A stretch of 64,000 bases of DNA from Pseudomonas sp. N040 (GTDB lineage: Bacteria; Pseudomonadota; Gammaproteobacteria; Pseudomonadales; Pseudomonadaceae), in the NCBI RefSeq assembly GCF_015637705.1, contig NZ_JADOBE010000003.1, forward strand, positions 248,001 to 312,000, in the 5' to 3' direction. A model generated the notes under the pieces. That model saw only the letters and a program-made list of their open reading frames with translations, did no database searches and had not been told where the DNA came from. Position numbers and translations under genes: made by a program. Below are positions 18,851 to 29,813 of the stretch, piece by piece. How positions within the stretch are numbered: the first letter of the stretch is position 1; each line of letters opens with the position of its first letter.

Positions 18851-19777
18851 TCAGTTCAGCATCGGCAGGACGATCTGGTCACTGCGTGCCACGTTGCTGG
18901 TCAGTGCCTTGCACAGCTCAAGGAATTCGGCCATCGCGGCGGTCTGGTTCTTCTGCCGGTTCCAGATGAACTGGAACTGCCGGAGCAGGTCCAGTTGCGG
19001 CGTTTCCACCGCCACCAGGCTGCCCCGCCGAAACGCATCGCGCAGTGCCAGGCGTGAAATGCAGCTGATGCCCAGCCCCGACTCCACCGCCCGCTTGATC
19101 GCTTCGGTGTGTTCCAGTTCAAGCCGGATATTTAGCTGCGACAGATGATGGCGCATGGCCTGATCAAAGGTCAGCCGGGTGCCGGAGCCTTTCTCGCGCA
19201 GGATCCAGGCTTCGCGGCAGAGCTCCTCCGTGGTGGCCTGGCCGCGCTTGGCCAGCGGGTGTTCGGGAGCACAGAACACCACCAGTTCGTCATCCACCCA
19301 GTGCCGGACGATGATATCCGGGTGCTGGCAATCGCCCTCGATCAGCCCCAGATCCAGTTCGTAGCGGGCGATCTGCTGCACCATCTGCTCGGTGTTGCTG
19401 ACATGCAGGCTGACCCGGCACTCGGGGTGGTTCTGCATGAACTTGCCGAGCAGCAGGGTTGCCAGGTAGTTGCCAACCGTCAGGGTTGCCCCGACAGCGA
19501 GTGACCTGAAACCGCTTTTGCCATTGAGCAGGGCTTCGATTTCCCGGGCCTGCTCGAGCAGCGCCAATGCCTGGGGCAATAACTGCTGACCAGCGGAGTT
19601 CAGGTTGAGGCGTTTGCCGACCCGGTCAAACAGCAGGGTGCTGATGCTGCGTTCCAGCTCCGACAGCGAGGTACTCGCGGCTGACTGGGAAAGCGCCAGT
19701 GTTTGCGCAGCCCTGGAAACGTTGCCTTGGGTGGCCACGGCGGCGAACACTTCGAGTTGTCGCAGGGTAAATCTCAT
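18851..19777 (-). CDS. finR: LysR-type regulator FinR
   Basis: Regulator of 308 aa. The N-terminal winged helix (MRFTLRQLEVFAAVATQGNVSRAAQTL, helix SQSAASTSLSELE) spans residues 1-60 and a periplasmic-binding-like effector domain about 90-295. It is divergent from fpr, the pairing known from P. putida and P. aeruginosa. There FinR activates fpr under superoxide stress and links to sulfite reduction. The 102-base gap between the starts is unusually A+T-rich on the finR side (ATATCTATATAACCAATATT) and probably holds the FinR site. Confidence 0.88.
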   Translation of the reverse strand: MRFTLRQLEVFAAVATQGNVSRAAQTLALSQSAASTSLSELERSISTLLFDRVGKRLNLNSAGQQLLPQALALLEQAREIEALLNGKSGFRSLAVGATLTVGNYLATLLLGKFMQNHPECRVSLHVSNTEQMVQQIARYELDLGLIEGDCQHPDIIVRHWVDDELVVFCAPEHPLAKRGQATTEELCREAWILREKGSGTRLTFDQAMRHHLSQLNIRLELEHTEAIKRAVESGLGISCISRLALRDAFRRGSLVAVETPQLDLLRQFQFIWNRQKNQTAAMAEFLELCKALTSNVARSDQIVLPMLN

Positions 19778-19879
19778 ATCTATATAACCAATATTTAATA
19801 TCTTTATTATTCACTTAACAGATTAACAGCCTGCGCCTAAAATCCGTCCCCATCAAGTCTGCTGCTTCAGGAACTCACC

Positions 19880-20659
19880 ATGAGCAATATGAATGTCGAA
19901 CGCGTACTCAGTGTCCATCACTGGAACGACACCCTGTTCAGCTTCAAGACCACCCGTAATCCGGGGCTGCGTTTCGAGAACGGGCAGTTCGTCATGATCG
20001 GCCTGCAGCAGGAAAACGGCCGCCCGCTGATGCGCGCCTACTCGATCGCCAGCCCGAACTACGAAGAGCATCTGGAATTCTTCAGCATCAAGGTGCAGGA
20101 CGGCCCGTTGACCTCGCGCCTGCAGCACCTGCAACCGGGCGACGAGCTGATGGTCAGTCGCAAACCCACCGGCACCCTGGTGCTGGACGACCTGTTGCCG
20201 GGCAAGCATCTGTACCTGCTCAGCACCGGCACCGGTCTGGCGCCGTTCATGAGCGTGATCCAGGATCCGGAAACCTATGAGCGCTTCGAGAAGGTCATCC
20301 TGATTCACGGCGTGCGCTATGTGAACGAAGTGGCCTACCGCGAGTTCATCACCGAGCACCTGCCGAACAACGAGTTTTTCGGCGAGGCACTGCGGCAGAA
20401 GCTGATCTACTACCCCACGGTGACCCGTGAAGAGTTCGAGAACCAGGGCCGGCTGACCGACCTGATGCGCACCGGCAAGCTGTTCAGCGATATCGGCCTG
20501 CCGCCGATCAACCCGCAGGATGATCGCGCCATGATCTGCGGCAGCCCGAGCATGCTGGATGAAACCAGTGCCGTGCTGGACAGTTTCGGCCTGAAGATTT
20601 CCCCGCGCATGGGCGATCCGGGCGACTACCTGATCGAGCGCGCCTTCGTCGAGAAGTAA
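19880..20659 (+). CDS. fpr: Ferredoxin-NADP+ reductase Fpr
   Basis: FAD enzyme of 259 aa moving electrons between NADPH and ferredoxin or flavodoxin. The FAD-binding motif RAYSIASPNYEEHLEFFSIKV lies around 53-73, the NADP site LLSTGTGLAPFMSVIQD around 113-129 and MICGSPSML near residue 215. The C-terminus ends VEK, the bacterial subclass form. It is divergent from finR, which probably activates it during oxidative stress. A hairpin and a REP-like palindrome follow the stop. Confidence 0.96.
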   Translation: MSNMNVERVLSVHHWNDTLFSFKTTRNPGLRFENGQFVMIGLQQENGRPLMRAYSIASPNYEEHLEFFSIKVQDGPLTSRLQHLQPGDELMVSRKPTGTLVLDDLLPGKHLYLLSTGTGLAPFMSVIQDPETYERFEKVILIHGVRYVNEVAYREFITEHLPNNEFFGEALRQKLIYYPTVTREEFENQGRLTDLMRTGKLFSDIGLPPINPQDDRAMICGSPSMLDETSAVLDSFGLKISPRMGDPGDYLIERAFVEK

Positions 20660-20705
20660 GCGCCGCAGCTATTGATCAGGTCCCTGAATAGTAGTTTCGC
20701 CGGTA

Positions 20706-20764
20706 GGCGCACCACCTCGGTGGGTGCTTTTGCAGCGCCATCGCGGCGAGGACGCCGCTCCTGA
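20706..20764. repeat. Hairpin plus REP-like palindrome after fpr
   Basis: The imperfect hairpin GCACC-ACC/GGT-GGGTGC with a T4 run (20709-20731) may terminate fpr. It is followed by GCGGCG-AGGA-CGCCGC (20743-20758) inside a CATCG...CGCTCCTG context, resembling the common Pseudomonas extragenic palindrome. It lies between converging fpr and the methyltransferase gene, a usual REP location. Confidence 0.6.
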
Positions 20765-20768
20765 AAAC

Positions 20769-21713
20769 TCAAGGGCCTGCCTTTGTCGGGCTCAACCCGG
20801 CTTGCGCCGTGCGCTGAAACACCAGGGCTTTCAACCCGCACTCCGGATCGATGTCGGCAAACTCGGGCGGGTTTTCCAGGCGCTCGCGGAAGACCAGGCC
20901 TGGCGCTTCACGGGCGACGGCATCCAGCAGGAACGCGGAGCCGCGGTCCGGGTCGTTGCAGCAGGCCAGCACCAGACCATCCTGGTTCAGCAGGTCAGGC
21001 AGGCGGCGCAAAATCTTCGGGTAGTCACTGCTCAGCACAAAGCTGCCTTTCTGCAAGCTGGGCGGGTCGACGATGATCAGGTCGAACGGGCCGAGGCGTT
21101 TCACTTTTCCCCACGACTTGAACAGATCGTGAGCCAGGAAGCTCACCCGGCTGAGGTCGTGCTGGTTCAGCCGGTGATTGTCGCGCCCGCGGCTGAGGGC
21201 CGCCCTGGCCATGTCCAGATTGACTACCTGCCGCGCGCCACCGGCGATCGCCGCTATTGAGAAGCCGCAGGTGTAGGCGAACAGGTTGAGGACTGTCTTG
21301 CCGGCCGCCTGCTGGCGTACCCAACGGCGGCCATAACGCATGTCGAGGAACAGGCCGCTGTTCTGCTTGTTGCCCAAGTCCAGCTGGTAACGCAGCCCGT
21401 CCTCGTCGATCTGCCAGGTGCTCAGCGGCGCGCCTGCCAGCCATTCTGCCGGGCAGTCCGGCCGGTAGCGGTGCTGCAGCAGTACAGGCTGTCCGAGGCT
21501 GGGCAGCATGGCTTCGAGGGCGGCCAGTTGACCAGGCTCCGGCTGGCGGAACAGCGTCACCAGCAGGATCCCTTGCAGCCAGTCGACGCTGATCTGTTCC
21601 AGCCCCGGCCAGCGCCTGCCGCGGCCATGCAAGAGCCGACGGGCCTCGCCTGGGGCCGGGTCCAGGGCGCTGCGCAAATGCTGCTGCAGGCGGGTGATGG
21701 CATCGGTGTGCAT
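20769..21713 (-). CDS. Class I SAM methyltransferase, RlmI/RlmK-like
   Basis: Protein of 314 aa resembling the catalytic part of 23S rRNA base methyltransferases. The substrate-contact region reads YQLDLGNKQNSGLFLDMRYGRRWV and SAM motif I is VLNLFAYTCGFSIAAIAGGA. Acidic motif II is VVNLDMARAAL and the catalytic motif is LIIVDPPSLQKGSF. An N-terminal PUA domain as in RlmI is not evident. ATG at 21713 (MHTDAITRL) is preferred because GGAAG lies 6 bases upstream. trmO lies 60 bases upstream on the same strand, so this may be a small RNA-modification operon with trmO. Confidence 0.82.
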   Translation of the reverse strand: MHTDAITRLQQHLRSALDPAPGEARRLLHGRGRRWPGLEQISVDWLQGILLVTLFRQPEPGQLAALEAMLPSLGQPVLLQHRYRPDCPAEWLAGAPLSTWQIDEDGLRYQLDLGNKQNSGLFLDMRYGRRWVRQQAAGKTVLNLFAYTCGFSIAAIAGGARQVVNLDMARAALSRGRDNHRLNQHDLSRVSFLAHDLFKSWGKVKRLGPFDLIIVDPPSLQKGSFVLSSDYPKILRRLPDLLNQDGLVLACCNDPDRGSAFLLDAVAREAPGLVFRERLENPPEFADIDPECGLKALVFQRTAQAGLSPTKAGP

Positions 21714-21773
21714 GGGGTGCTTCCGGCGAAGTGAGAGGGGCATTGAATGGCTGCCAGGCCGGAGTAAATGCGC

Positions 21774-22466
21774 TCACTCCGCCAGCAGTACTTCCAGTAC
21801 GCAGATGCGCTCCGGCTGCGGGTAATGCCAGCGCACATCCAGGTCCCACAGCCGGCAGCCATAGCGTCGCGAACTCGCGGGTACTTGATAGGCAGGACGC
21901 GGATCCTGGGCCAGGCACTGTTCGATCAACTCGACCAGGGGTTCATTCAGGCGCAGGGCGTGCAGTCGAGCCTGTTCGAGCGCGGCGGGTTGCCAGTCGA
22001 CGGCGATGGTCGCCGGGGCCGCTTCGGCAATGCCGTTGTGCGCATCCGCCACGCAGTCGGCATAGGGTACGTAGGGCTTGATATCGAGCACCGGCGTGCC
22101 GTCCAGCAGGTCGATGCCGGACAGCCACAGGCGAGCGGCTTCAACCTTGTCCAGCCGGACCACCGACTGGCCGATACCGTTGGGTCGGTGGGTCGAGCGG
22201 CTGGCGAACACGCCGATCGACTGGTTGCCACCCAGCCGCGGCGGGCGCACCTTGAGGCGCGGCTTGTCCTCGAGGGCCTGGTGAAACAGGAACAGCAGCC
22301 AGACGTGGCTGACCTGTTCCAGCCCGGCGACAGCTTCGCCGGTATTGAACGGTGGCAGCAGTTCCAGCACCCCGCGCGCCGCTGGCGCCAGCTGCGGCTG
22401 GCGCGGGATGGCGAACTTTTCGCGAAAGCACGAGCGCAGGTAACCGACCGGCGCAACGCTATGCAT
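21774..22466 (-). CDS. trmO: tRNA (t6A37) N6-methyltransferase TrmO
   Basis: SAM-dependent enzyme of 230 aa that adds the methyl group of m6t6A37 in threonine tRNAs. It shows the TsaA beta-barrel: PVGYLRSCFREKFAIPRQP at the N-terminus, LEQVSHVWLLFLFH, and the SAM-site segments NQSIGVFASRSTHRPNGIG and LDGTPVLDIKPYVPYAD. A C-terminal extension of about 80 residues is usual for gamma-proteobacterial TrmO. ATG at 22466 is chosen as the family start; it overlaps the preceding EcsC-like gene by 8 bases. Confidence 0.92.
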   Translation of the reverse strand: MHSVAPVGYLRSCFREKFAIPRQPQLAPAARGVLELLPPFNTGEAVAGLEQVSHVWLLFLFHQALEDKPRLKVRPPRLGGNQSIGVFASRSTHRPNGIGQSVVRLDKVEAARLWLSGIDLLDGTPVLDIKPYVPYADCVADAHNGIAEAAPATIAVDWQPAALEQARLHALRLNEPLVELIEQCLAQDPRPAYQVPASSRRYGCRLWDLDVRWHYPQPERICVLEVLLAE

Positions 22467-22956
22467 CGGCCGGCTCGCTGGCGAGTGCCTGACGGGCAAG
22501 CTGGGTGTTGCGTACCACGGTGTAGCAGTCCTCGACATGCGCGTTGCCGACCATCTTCATGGCGCCAAAGCTGATCGAGGCCGCAACTGCCTGGCCAAGG
22601 ATGGGGATGAACTTCACAAACGCCTTGGTGGTGACCCGCACGCCGACCTTTTTCAGCACCTGGATCAGTACATGCTTGGTCACCAGCTTGCCGACCATTT
22701 CGCTGCCAACGCTGGTGACGGCGACCACGGTGATCTTCTTGAGCTGCAGCGGCAGTTGCTCGATCTGTTCGGGCGTCAGACCGAACTTCTGGTTGATCGC
22801 CGGGATCATTTCCAGCAGCAGGCTGACATCGGCACCAATATCGACTCCCGGGATGGGCAGGACTGCGGCACCGGCCGAGAGCCCGGCCCGACGGGTAACC
22901 ATGGCTTTGCATTCATCGCGGATGGCGTTCAGTTGATCAAGGTTTTGCGCAAGCAT
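22459..22956 (-). CDS. EcsC/DUF697-like small membrane-associated protein
   Basis: Protein of 165 aa of unknown function. It has a charged N-terminal helix, then AGLSAGAAVLPIPGVDIGADVSLL (about 24-47), a Gly/Ala-rich hydrophobic stretch typical of DUF697/EcsC proteins. A second hydrophobic stretch FVKFIPILGQAVAASISFGAMKMVG lies near 115-140. The presence of two small-residue amphipathic segments suggests peripheral or integral membrane association. GGAG lies upstream of the start. It overlaps trmO by 8 bases, so expression is linked, but no functional tie is known. Confidence 0.7.
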   Translation of the reverse strand: MLAQNLDQLNAIRDECKAMVTRRAGLSAGAAVLPIPGVDIGADVSLLLEMIPAINQKFGLTPEQIEQLPLQLKKITVVAVTSVGSEMVGKLVTKHVLIQVLKKVGVRVTTKAFVKFIPILGQAVAASISFGAMKMVGNAHVEDCYTVVRNTQLARQALASEPADA

Positions 22957-23065
22957 GCGTGCTCCGGGATCGATGCGGTAAAGGCGTCAGTCTGCCTTGT
23001 CAGAGCGGCGTGGTGCAAAGCATTAGCACGCTGATCGTTGTTCAACCGATAAAAGTGCAGGGCCA

Positions 23066-23100
23066 ACAAAAAGGGAGAAACGTCGGCTGCCCGTTTCTCC
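23066..23100 (-). terminator. Intrinsic terminator after the DUF3604 gene
   Basis: GGAGAAACG (23074-23082) and CGTTTCTCC (23092-23100) pair around a 9-base loop. On the minus strand a T5 run follows. It lies 30 bases after the DUF3604 stop. Confidence 0.85.
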
Positions 23101-23129
23101 CGTTTGGGTGTAGCGCGTCCCTTACTGAT

Positions 23130-25043
23130 TCACGGGGTGTACCAGATCGGCGAGGTGTAGGCGCGCTCCTGCAATTGCATGGGCACGTCCTTGTCGGCTT
23201 TCAGGGCGAAATACTTGGCATCGTAGGCGGTCCAGCGCGGGGTCGGGATTTCCAGCACGCGCGCGTAATAAAAGGCACTCTGTCTGGCGTCGAAGTCCGG
23301 GTCGGTCCACGCGGTGATCAGGTCGGAATCGCCAATAGTATTAGTCCAACTGGCATTGGCGACATCGACGGTACTGCCGACTGCCGGCAACTGGCCGTCC
23401 TTGCCGGGTTGGCGCCGCTCGGCATCGCCCCAGCTCACGTCATAGATTTTCTCGTGAGCTTCGCCCTTGCTGTCGAGCCAGCCCTTGATGATCTGGATGC
23501 GGTCGAGATTGGCACCCATCGGGTCCTTCATGGCGGCCACCAGGAAGGTTGGCGATTTGCCGGCAGGTGCGTTGTTCAGGTCGCCGCCCATCGGTACGCC
23601 TTTGGCGTAACCCACGCGCGCCGGCATGCGATCTTGTGCATCGTCCGGGGTAAAGTCCCAGCCGCCAAAGAAGCGCACAGTCATGCGCGGTCCGGTGGTG
23701 GCGTAGGTTTCCTTGCGTTGCATGGCATCGAATATCGATGCGCGGGTGTTTTCCTTGGCCCACACAGCAGCGTAGCCGGACGATGACAATTGCCATTCCT
23801 TGATGCCGATGCCGGTCTTGAAGTTGCGGAAGAAGTCCTTGGTCAGTCGCTTGGGGTTCGGCTCCATATTGCTTGCCTTGCCAAAGAAGTTATCTTCCCC
23901 GGCAGTGGCCAGTCCGGTGTGCGAGTCGGTTGAGCCGATCATGCCGAACTTGTAGGGGTTGGTGCCAAACTCCTTGTCCAGTTTGAGACCGTTCTTCAAT
24001 GCTTCACGGGCGTACTCATACTGGAGCATTTCAGGTGTCTTGGCTTGCGAAGCATCCAGGTTGCTCTTGTCCAGTCGTTCGAAGTTGGCGAACTCATCCG
24101 TGGGTGACAGGGCTGGATTGGTCTCGCCGTCGCCTTTGATCTGGGTTACTTCGTAGAGCTTCTCCCATTTGGCGCGCGTTTCGATGTAGGCCTTGTCGAT
24201 CTTCTTGCCGCCATACACCTCGGTGGTAGGGAACATGCGACCGTTACTCAGGTTGCCGTTGTGGGCGATGGCCAGAATCTGACTGCCGGTTTTGCTTTCT
24301 GCTTCAGCCAACCATTTCCACAGGTCTTCCGGGTTGCCGCTGCCGAGCGGTGGCAGGGTGGTGTAGGGCTCGACCTTGCTGGCCTGCTCGCCACCTTCAC
24401 GAAACAACACATTACGGTGCAGGTTGTTGCCCTGTTCGTTGGAGGTCCATTCGTAGCCAATGATGGCGGTGAAGCGCCCAGGATCATTGGCCTCCTCGGC
24501 CGCCTTGATCACTTGAGCCCAGGCTGACTTGTAGGCGGGTGTTCCCGGCAATGGGAAACCATCGGGCAGTTTGTTCTGGCCGAAGCTGGTGATGATATCG
24601 ATTGCTGCCTCACCACCTTTGCCGGCCTTGATCAGGTCATACCATTTGCGCCCTTGCGGCGTAGCCAGCAGGGTCGGATCGCCGCTCATCAGGGTGGGGA
24701 AAAAACCGAAGCCGTCGGAATGGTCCGAGATCACCATGAAATCAAGCGGGCGTGAAAGTTTGGCGGGTTGACCGGTCGACGAGGTGACTTGTTCGCCGCG
24801 ACCGAAACGATAGGCGTCTGCCGGGCTCAGGCGCGCGCCAAAGGCTCCGGCGTCCATGGAGAACGCAGTGTGTACATGGGTGTCGCCGAATAGCGGTCGG
24901 GTCGGGAAGTCTTCATTCACGTAGGGCGAGTAGGGGGGCTTGGCCGCTACTGGCGCGGTTGTGTCAGCGGCGAACACAGTTGAACCCAGGCTGGCGGCAA
25001 CAACAACAGCCAACAGGCTTGGCTGAAAGCGCAAAAATTTCAT
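23130..25043 (-). CDS. Secreted DUF3604 protein
   Basis: Exported protein of 637 aa with a clear signal peptide (hydrophobic core LLAVVVAASLGSTVFA, cut near residue 26). The DUF3604 hallmarks are FGDTHVHTAFSMDAGAFG near residue 55, FMVISDHSDGFGFFP near 105 and GMIGSTDSHTGLATAGEDNF near 365. The HxH, SDHxD and DSHxG motifs resemble metal-binding PHP/amidohydrolase sites, suggesting a periplasmic metal-dependent hydrolase; the substrate is unknown. ATG at 25043 is chosen because GGAG lies upstream. It has its own terminator and lies 154 bases after rimO, so it is probably an independent unit. Confidence 0.85.
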   Translation of the reverse strand: MKFLRFQPSLLAVVVAASLGSTVFAADTTAPVAAKPPYSPYVNEDFPTRPLFGDTHVHTAFSMDAGAFGARLSPADAYRFGRGEQVTSSTGQPAKLSRPLDFMVISDHSDGFGFFPTLMSGDPTLLATPQGRKWYDLIKAGKGGEAAIDIITSFGQNKLPDGFPLPGTPAYKSAWAQVIKAAEEANDPGRFTAIIGYEWTSNEQGNNLHRNVLFREGGEQASKVEPYTTLPPLGSGNPEDLWKWLAEAESKTGSQILAIAHNGNLSNGRMFPTTEVYGGKKIDKAYIETRAKWEKLYEVTQIKGDGETNPALSPTDEFANFERLDKSNLDASQAKTPEMLQYEYAREALKNGLKLDKEFGTNPYKFGMIGSTDSHTGLATAGEDNFFGKASNMEPNPKRLTKDFFRNFKTGIGIKEWQLSSSGYAAVWAKENTRASIFDAMQRKETYATTGPRMTVRFFGGWDFTPDDAQDRMPARVGYAKGVPMGGDLNNAPAGKSPTFLVAAMKDPMGANLDRIQIIKGWLDSKGEAHEKIYDVSWGDAERRQPGKDGQLPAVGSTVDVANASWTNTIGDSDLITAWTDPDFDARQSAFYYARVLEIPTPRWTAYDAKYFALKADKDVPMQLQERAYTSPIWYTP

Positions 25044-25145
25044 GCGAGATAGCTCCAGAAGTGCTTGCACAGGTTGAGTGCAAACAATTTTTGGAGTCTA
25101 GTCCAATTTTTTAGCGAAGTGTATGCGAGTTTTGCTGGAACGGGG

Positions 25146-25176
25146 GCAACCCGCAAACCATTACCCGGCGGGTTGC
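25146..25176. other. Hairpin between rimO and the DUF3604 gene
   Basis: GCAACCCGC (25146-25154) and GCGGGTTGC (25168-25176) form a perfect 9-bp stem with a 13-base loop just after rimO. There is no adjacent T-run, so intrinsic termination is doubtful. Confidence 0.45.
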
Positions 25177-25197
25177 ACCAGCTCTACGGCGTATTCC

Positions 25198-26523
<1,326 letters not shown>

Positions 26524-26724
26524 GGCGAACCTCGGGCTGGATACGCGCCAGTGGTGTTCACTGCGCTGATCAAAAAGTGCGCAATTCTAGCGGCCGCATG
26601 GCGGCTTGGCCAGCGCTCTGCGCTAGCCGGCGTAGATTCCCCGGCTGCGACAAATGGTGGCACCGGTTGCCTTGTGTGCGGCGCAAGCGCAGCATTTGCA
26701 CACATTTTGTAACGAGTAGCTTGT

Positions 26725-28626
26725 ATGAGCGAACAGGTTGTTGCAGCGACTGCCGAGGAAGGCAGTCATTCGTCGGGTGTTGGCCTGCTGGTGGCGGCCG
26801 CCGGCGTGGTGTATGGCGATATCGGCACCAGCCCGCTGTATACCCTCAAGGAGGTGTTTGCCGGTCACTACGGGGTGCAGGTCAATCATGAGGGTGTGTT
26901 TGGCATCCTCTCCCTGATTGTCTGGTCGCTGCTCTGGGTGGTGTCGCTCAAGTATGTGATGTTCATGCTGCGTGCCGATAACGACGGCGAGGGCGGAGTG
27001 ATGGCCCTGACGGCGCTGGCGCGGCGGGCGGCGTTGCCGTATCCGCGGTTGCAGACTGTGCTGGTGCTGCTCGGCCTGTTCGGTGCGGCGCTGTTTTATG
27101 GCGACAGCATGATCACCCCGGCGATCTCGGTATTGTCGGCGGTTGAAGGTTTGAACGTGGCGCTGCCGGGGCTCAGTCACTGGGTGGTGCCGGTGACCCT
27201 GGTGCTGCTGGTGGGGTTGTTCCTGATCCAGAAGCACGGCACGGCGCGCATCGGCATTTTGTTCGGCCCGGTGATGGTCGCCTGGTTCCTGATTCTCGGC
27301 GCCCTCGGGGTGTACGGCATTCTGCGCCAGCCTCAGGTATTGCAGGCGCTCAACCCATACTGGGCGGTGAACTTCTTCATCTCCCATCCGGGTATCGGCA
27401 TCACCATTCTGGCGGCGGTGGTGTTGGCCTTGACCGGCGCCGAGGCATTGTATGCGGACATGGGCCACTTCGGGCGCAAGCCTATTGCCCGTGCCTGGTT
27501 CGGCCTGGTACTGCCGGGTTTGGTGTTGAATTACTTCGGCCAGGGTGCCTTGCTGCTGGAAGACCCGGAAGCAGCGCGCAACCCGTTCTACCTGTTGGTG
27601 CCGTCCTGGGGCCTGTTGCCGATGATCGGTTTGGCCACGCTGGCGACCATCATTGCCTCGCAGGCGGTGATTTCCGGGGCTTTCTCCCTCAGCCAGCAGG
27701 CGATCCAGCTCGGTTATGTGCCGCGCATGCAGATCCAGCACACGTCCAGCCAGGAGCAGGGGCAGATCTATATTGGCATGGTCAACTGGGCACTGATGGT
27801 TGGCGTGGTACTGCTGGTACTGGGCTTCGGCTCCTCCAGTGCCCTCGCTTCTGCCTATGGCGTGGCGGTGACCGGCACCATGCTGATCGATACCTTCCTG
27901 GTGGCGGCGGTGATGCTGTTGCTGTGGAAGGCCCCCCGCTGGTGGGCGATTCCGCTGCTGATCGGCTTTTTCATCGTCGACGTGCTGTTCTTTGCCGCCA
28001 ACATTCCGAAAATTCTCGAGGGCGGTGTCTTCCCGGTAATCGCTGGTATCGCCCTGTTCGTGCTGATGACCACCTGGAAGCGTGGCCGGCAGATTCTGGT
28101 CGAGCGTCTGGATGAGAGTGCACTGCCGCTGCCGTTGTTCATCAGCAGCATCCGCAGCCAGCCGCCGCATCGGGTACAAGGCACGGCGGTGTTCCTCTCG
28201 GCGCGCCCGGATGCGGTGCCGCATGCGCTGCTGCACAACATGCTGCACAACCAGGTGCTGCATGAGCAGGTGGTCTTGTTGACAGTGGTCAGCGAGGATC
28301 GGCCGCGTGTGGCGCTCGACCGACGCTTCGAGGTCACGGCCTATGGCGAGGGGTTCTTTCGCGTGGTGCTGCATTACGGTTTCATGGACGAGCCGGACGT
28401 CCCAGCGGCCCTGGCGCTGTGTCACCTCGACGAGCTGGATTTCAGCCCGATGCGCACCACCTATTTCCTCAGCCGCGAGACGGTTATTCCGACCAAACGC
28501 TTGGGCATGGCGCGCTGGCGCGAAAATCTGTTTGCCTTCCTGTTGAAGAATGCCAACAGCAACCTGCGCTTCTTCAAGCTGCCTCTGAACCGGGTGATTG
28601 AACTGGGTACCCAGGTCGAGATGTAG
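26725..28626 (+). CDS. kup: Low-affinity potassium uptake protein Kup
   Basis: Proton-coupled K+ symporter of 633 aa. About twelve transmembrane helices occupy residues 25-460 and a cytoplasmic C-terminal domain of ~170 aa follows. Family signatures are [19 protein letters not shown] near residue 30, [17 protein letters not shown] near 85 and [19 protein letters not shown] near 238. It stands alone between rimO (divergent) and a cytochrome b561 gene (convergent) and has a strong terminator of its own. Confidence 0.96.
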   Translation: MSEQVVAATAEEGSHSSGVGLLVAAAGVVYGDIGTSPLYTLKEVFAGHYGVQVNHEGVFGILSLIVWSLLWVVSLKYVMFMLRADNDGEGGVMALTALARRAALPYPRLQTVLVLLGLFGAALFYGDSMITPAISVLSAVEGLNVALPGLSHWVVPVTLVLLVGLFLIQKHGTARIGILFGPVMVAWFLILGALGVYGILRQPQVLQALNPYWAVNFFISHPGIGITILAAVVLALTGAEALYADMGHFGRKPIARAWFGLVLPGLVLNYFGQGALLLEDPEAARNPFYLLVPSWGLLPMIGLATLATIIASQAVISGAFSLSQQAIQLGYVPRMQIQHTSSQEQGQIYIGMVNWALMVGVVLLVLGFGSSSALASAYGVAVTGTMLIDTFLVAAVMLLLWKAPRWWAIPLLIGFFIVDVLFFAANIPKILEGGVFPVIAGIALFVLMTTWKRGRQILVERLDESALPLPLFISSIRSQPPHRVQGTAVFLSARPDAVPHALLHNMLHNQVLHEQVVLLTVVSEDRPRVALDRRFEVTAYGEGFFRVVLHYGFMDEPDVPAALALCHLDELDFSPMRTTYFLSRETVIPTKRLGMARWRENLFAFLLKNANSNLRFFKLPLNRVIELGTQVEM

Positions 28627-28643
28627 TCTGGAGCCTGAATGAC

Positions 28644-28677
28644 AAAAAGGCTTGCCGGGTGACTGGCAAGCCTTTTT
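28644..28677 (+). terminator. Intrinsic terminator of kup
   Basis: AAAAAGGCTTGCC (28644-28656) pairs with GGCAAGCCTTTTT (28665-28677) around an 8-base loop. Runs of A on one side and T on the other make it usable in both directions, but the b561 gene that would be read toward it ends only 26 bases away, so it may serve both. Confidence 0.88.
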
Positions 28678-28702
28678 GCATTGCAATATGAGGCTCGGGC
28701 TT

Positions 28703-29251
28703 TCAGTCGCGCTCAGGCTTCATGATCAGCAAGGCGTTGTCGCGGATCACGTAGTGGTGATACAGCGCGGCGAGGGTGTGAATGCCGATCAGCCAGTAAC
28801 CGGTTTGCGCGATCAGCACATGCCACTCTTCAATCTGCTCGGCGAAAGCATGATCCTTGCCGGTCAGGGCGGGCAGTTCAAGGCCGAAGAATGGAATCGG
28901 TTTGCCTGCAGCGCTCAAGAACAGCCAGCCCAGGAATGGCGTGCAGATCATCAGCAGATAGAGTGCCAGATACATCAGCTTGGCGATCTTTTCCTGTAGC
29001 GCCGGCGGTTCGGGCATGATCTTCGGGCTTGGGGCGATCAGGCGCGCGGCGATGCGCAGCCAGACCAGGACAAACACTGACATGCCCAGCATGAAGTGGA
29101 ACTGCTTCATCAGTTCACGCCCATCGCTGCCCTTGGGGAAGATGCCGCGAAACTCCATGGTGCAATAGACCGCTGCAAGCAGCAGAAACATCAGCCAGTG
29201 CAAGGCGATCGACAGGCTGCCAAAGCGTTGTTCGGTATTTTTCCATGACAT
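28703..29251 (-). CDS. Cytochrome b561
   Basis: Di-haem inner-membrane protein of 182 aa with four transmembrane helices. Haem-ligand histidines fit IALHWLMFLLLAAVYC (helix 1), KQFHFMLGMSVFVLVWLR (helix 2), EEWHVLIAQTGYWLIGIH (helix 3-4) and ALYHHYVIRD. The family oxidises ubiquinol or reduces superoxide (CybB type); the precise role is not set here. ATG at 29251 (MSWKNTEQRFG) is chosen because CCGGAG lies just upstream; an earlier in-frame start adds 19 odd residues. It shares the convergent terminator with kup. Confidence 0.9.
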   Translation of the reverse strand: MSWKNTEQRFGSLSIALHWLMFLLLAAVYCTMEFRGIFPKGSDGRELMKQFHFMLGMSVFVLVWLRIAARLIAPSPKIMPEPPALQEKIAKLMYLALYLLMICTPFLGWLFLSAAGKPIPFFGLELPALTGKDHAFAEQIEEWHVLIAQTGYWLIGIHTLAALYHHYVIRDNALLIMKPERD

Positions 29252-29398
29252 AGCGGGACTCCGGTGAGTGTTGGCGCCGGCGAATTCTAGACAATGAAAC
29301 TTAAGCAAGTCTTAGCGTGCAGCAAAATCGTTGATGGATGAGCGCAGGACGTTTTCCAACCGAAGCGGACTGACATGCTTTGCCGGATGCAGAAATGC

Positions 29399-29426
29399 AA
29401 AAGGCCACTCCATTGAGTGGCCTTTT
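29399..29426 (-). terminator. Terminator of the downstream tRNA-fMet copy
   Basis: AAAAGGCCACTC (29399-29410) pairs perfectly with GAGTGGCCTTTT (29415-29426), with a CATT loop. It starts 8 bases after the tRNA CCA end on the minus strand. Confidence 0.88.
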
Positions 29427-29434
29427 GGCTGATC

Positions 29435-29511
<77 letters not shown>

Positions 29512-29587
29512 CCGGCCATTCTACGGCATAATCGCTGGTTGTCAATTTTTGTTTTCGATTCAAGGGCTTGGGATTGATTCCGGCAAC

Positions 29588-29619
29588 AAAAAAAGGCCAC
29601 TTTTTCAAGTGGCCTTTTT
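29588..29619 (-). terminator. Terminator of the upstream tRNA-fMet copy
   Basis: GGCCACTT (29595-29602) pairs with AAGTGGCC (29607-29614), followed on the minus strand by T7. It is again 8 bases from the CCA end, in the same layout as the other copy. Confidence 0.88.
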
Positions 29620-29627
29620 CTCTGATC

Positions 29628-29704
<77 letters not shown>

Positions 29705-29813
29705 GCGCAAATTGTACTCGCGAAAGCTCGGGTGTCAATCTTTACTTTGGGTCGTTGCCTATTTCAGGGTGCCAGGCAAACCTGCGGTAGACAACTTGGG
29801 TTTGACTCCGTAG

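Noticed and set aside
26623..28686. A 687-codon minus-strand open frame opposite kup
   Set aside because: Low-complexity His/Gln-rich shadow of kup, which has clear transporter motifs and its own terminator.
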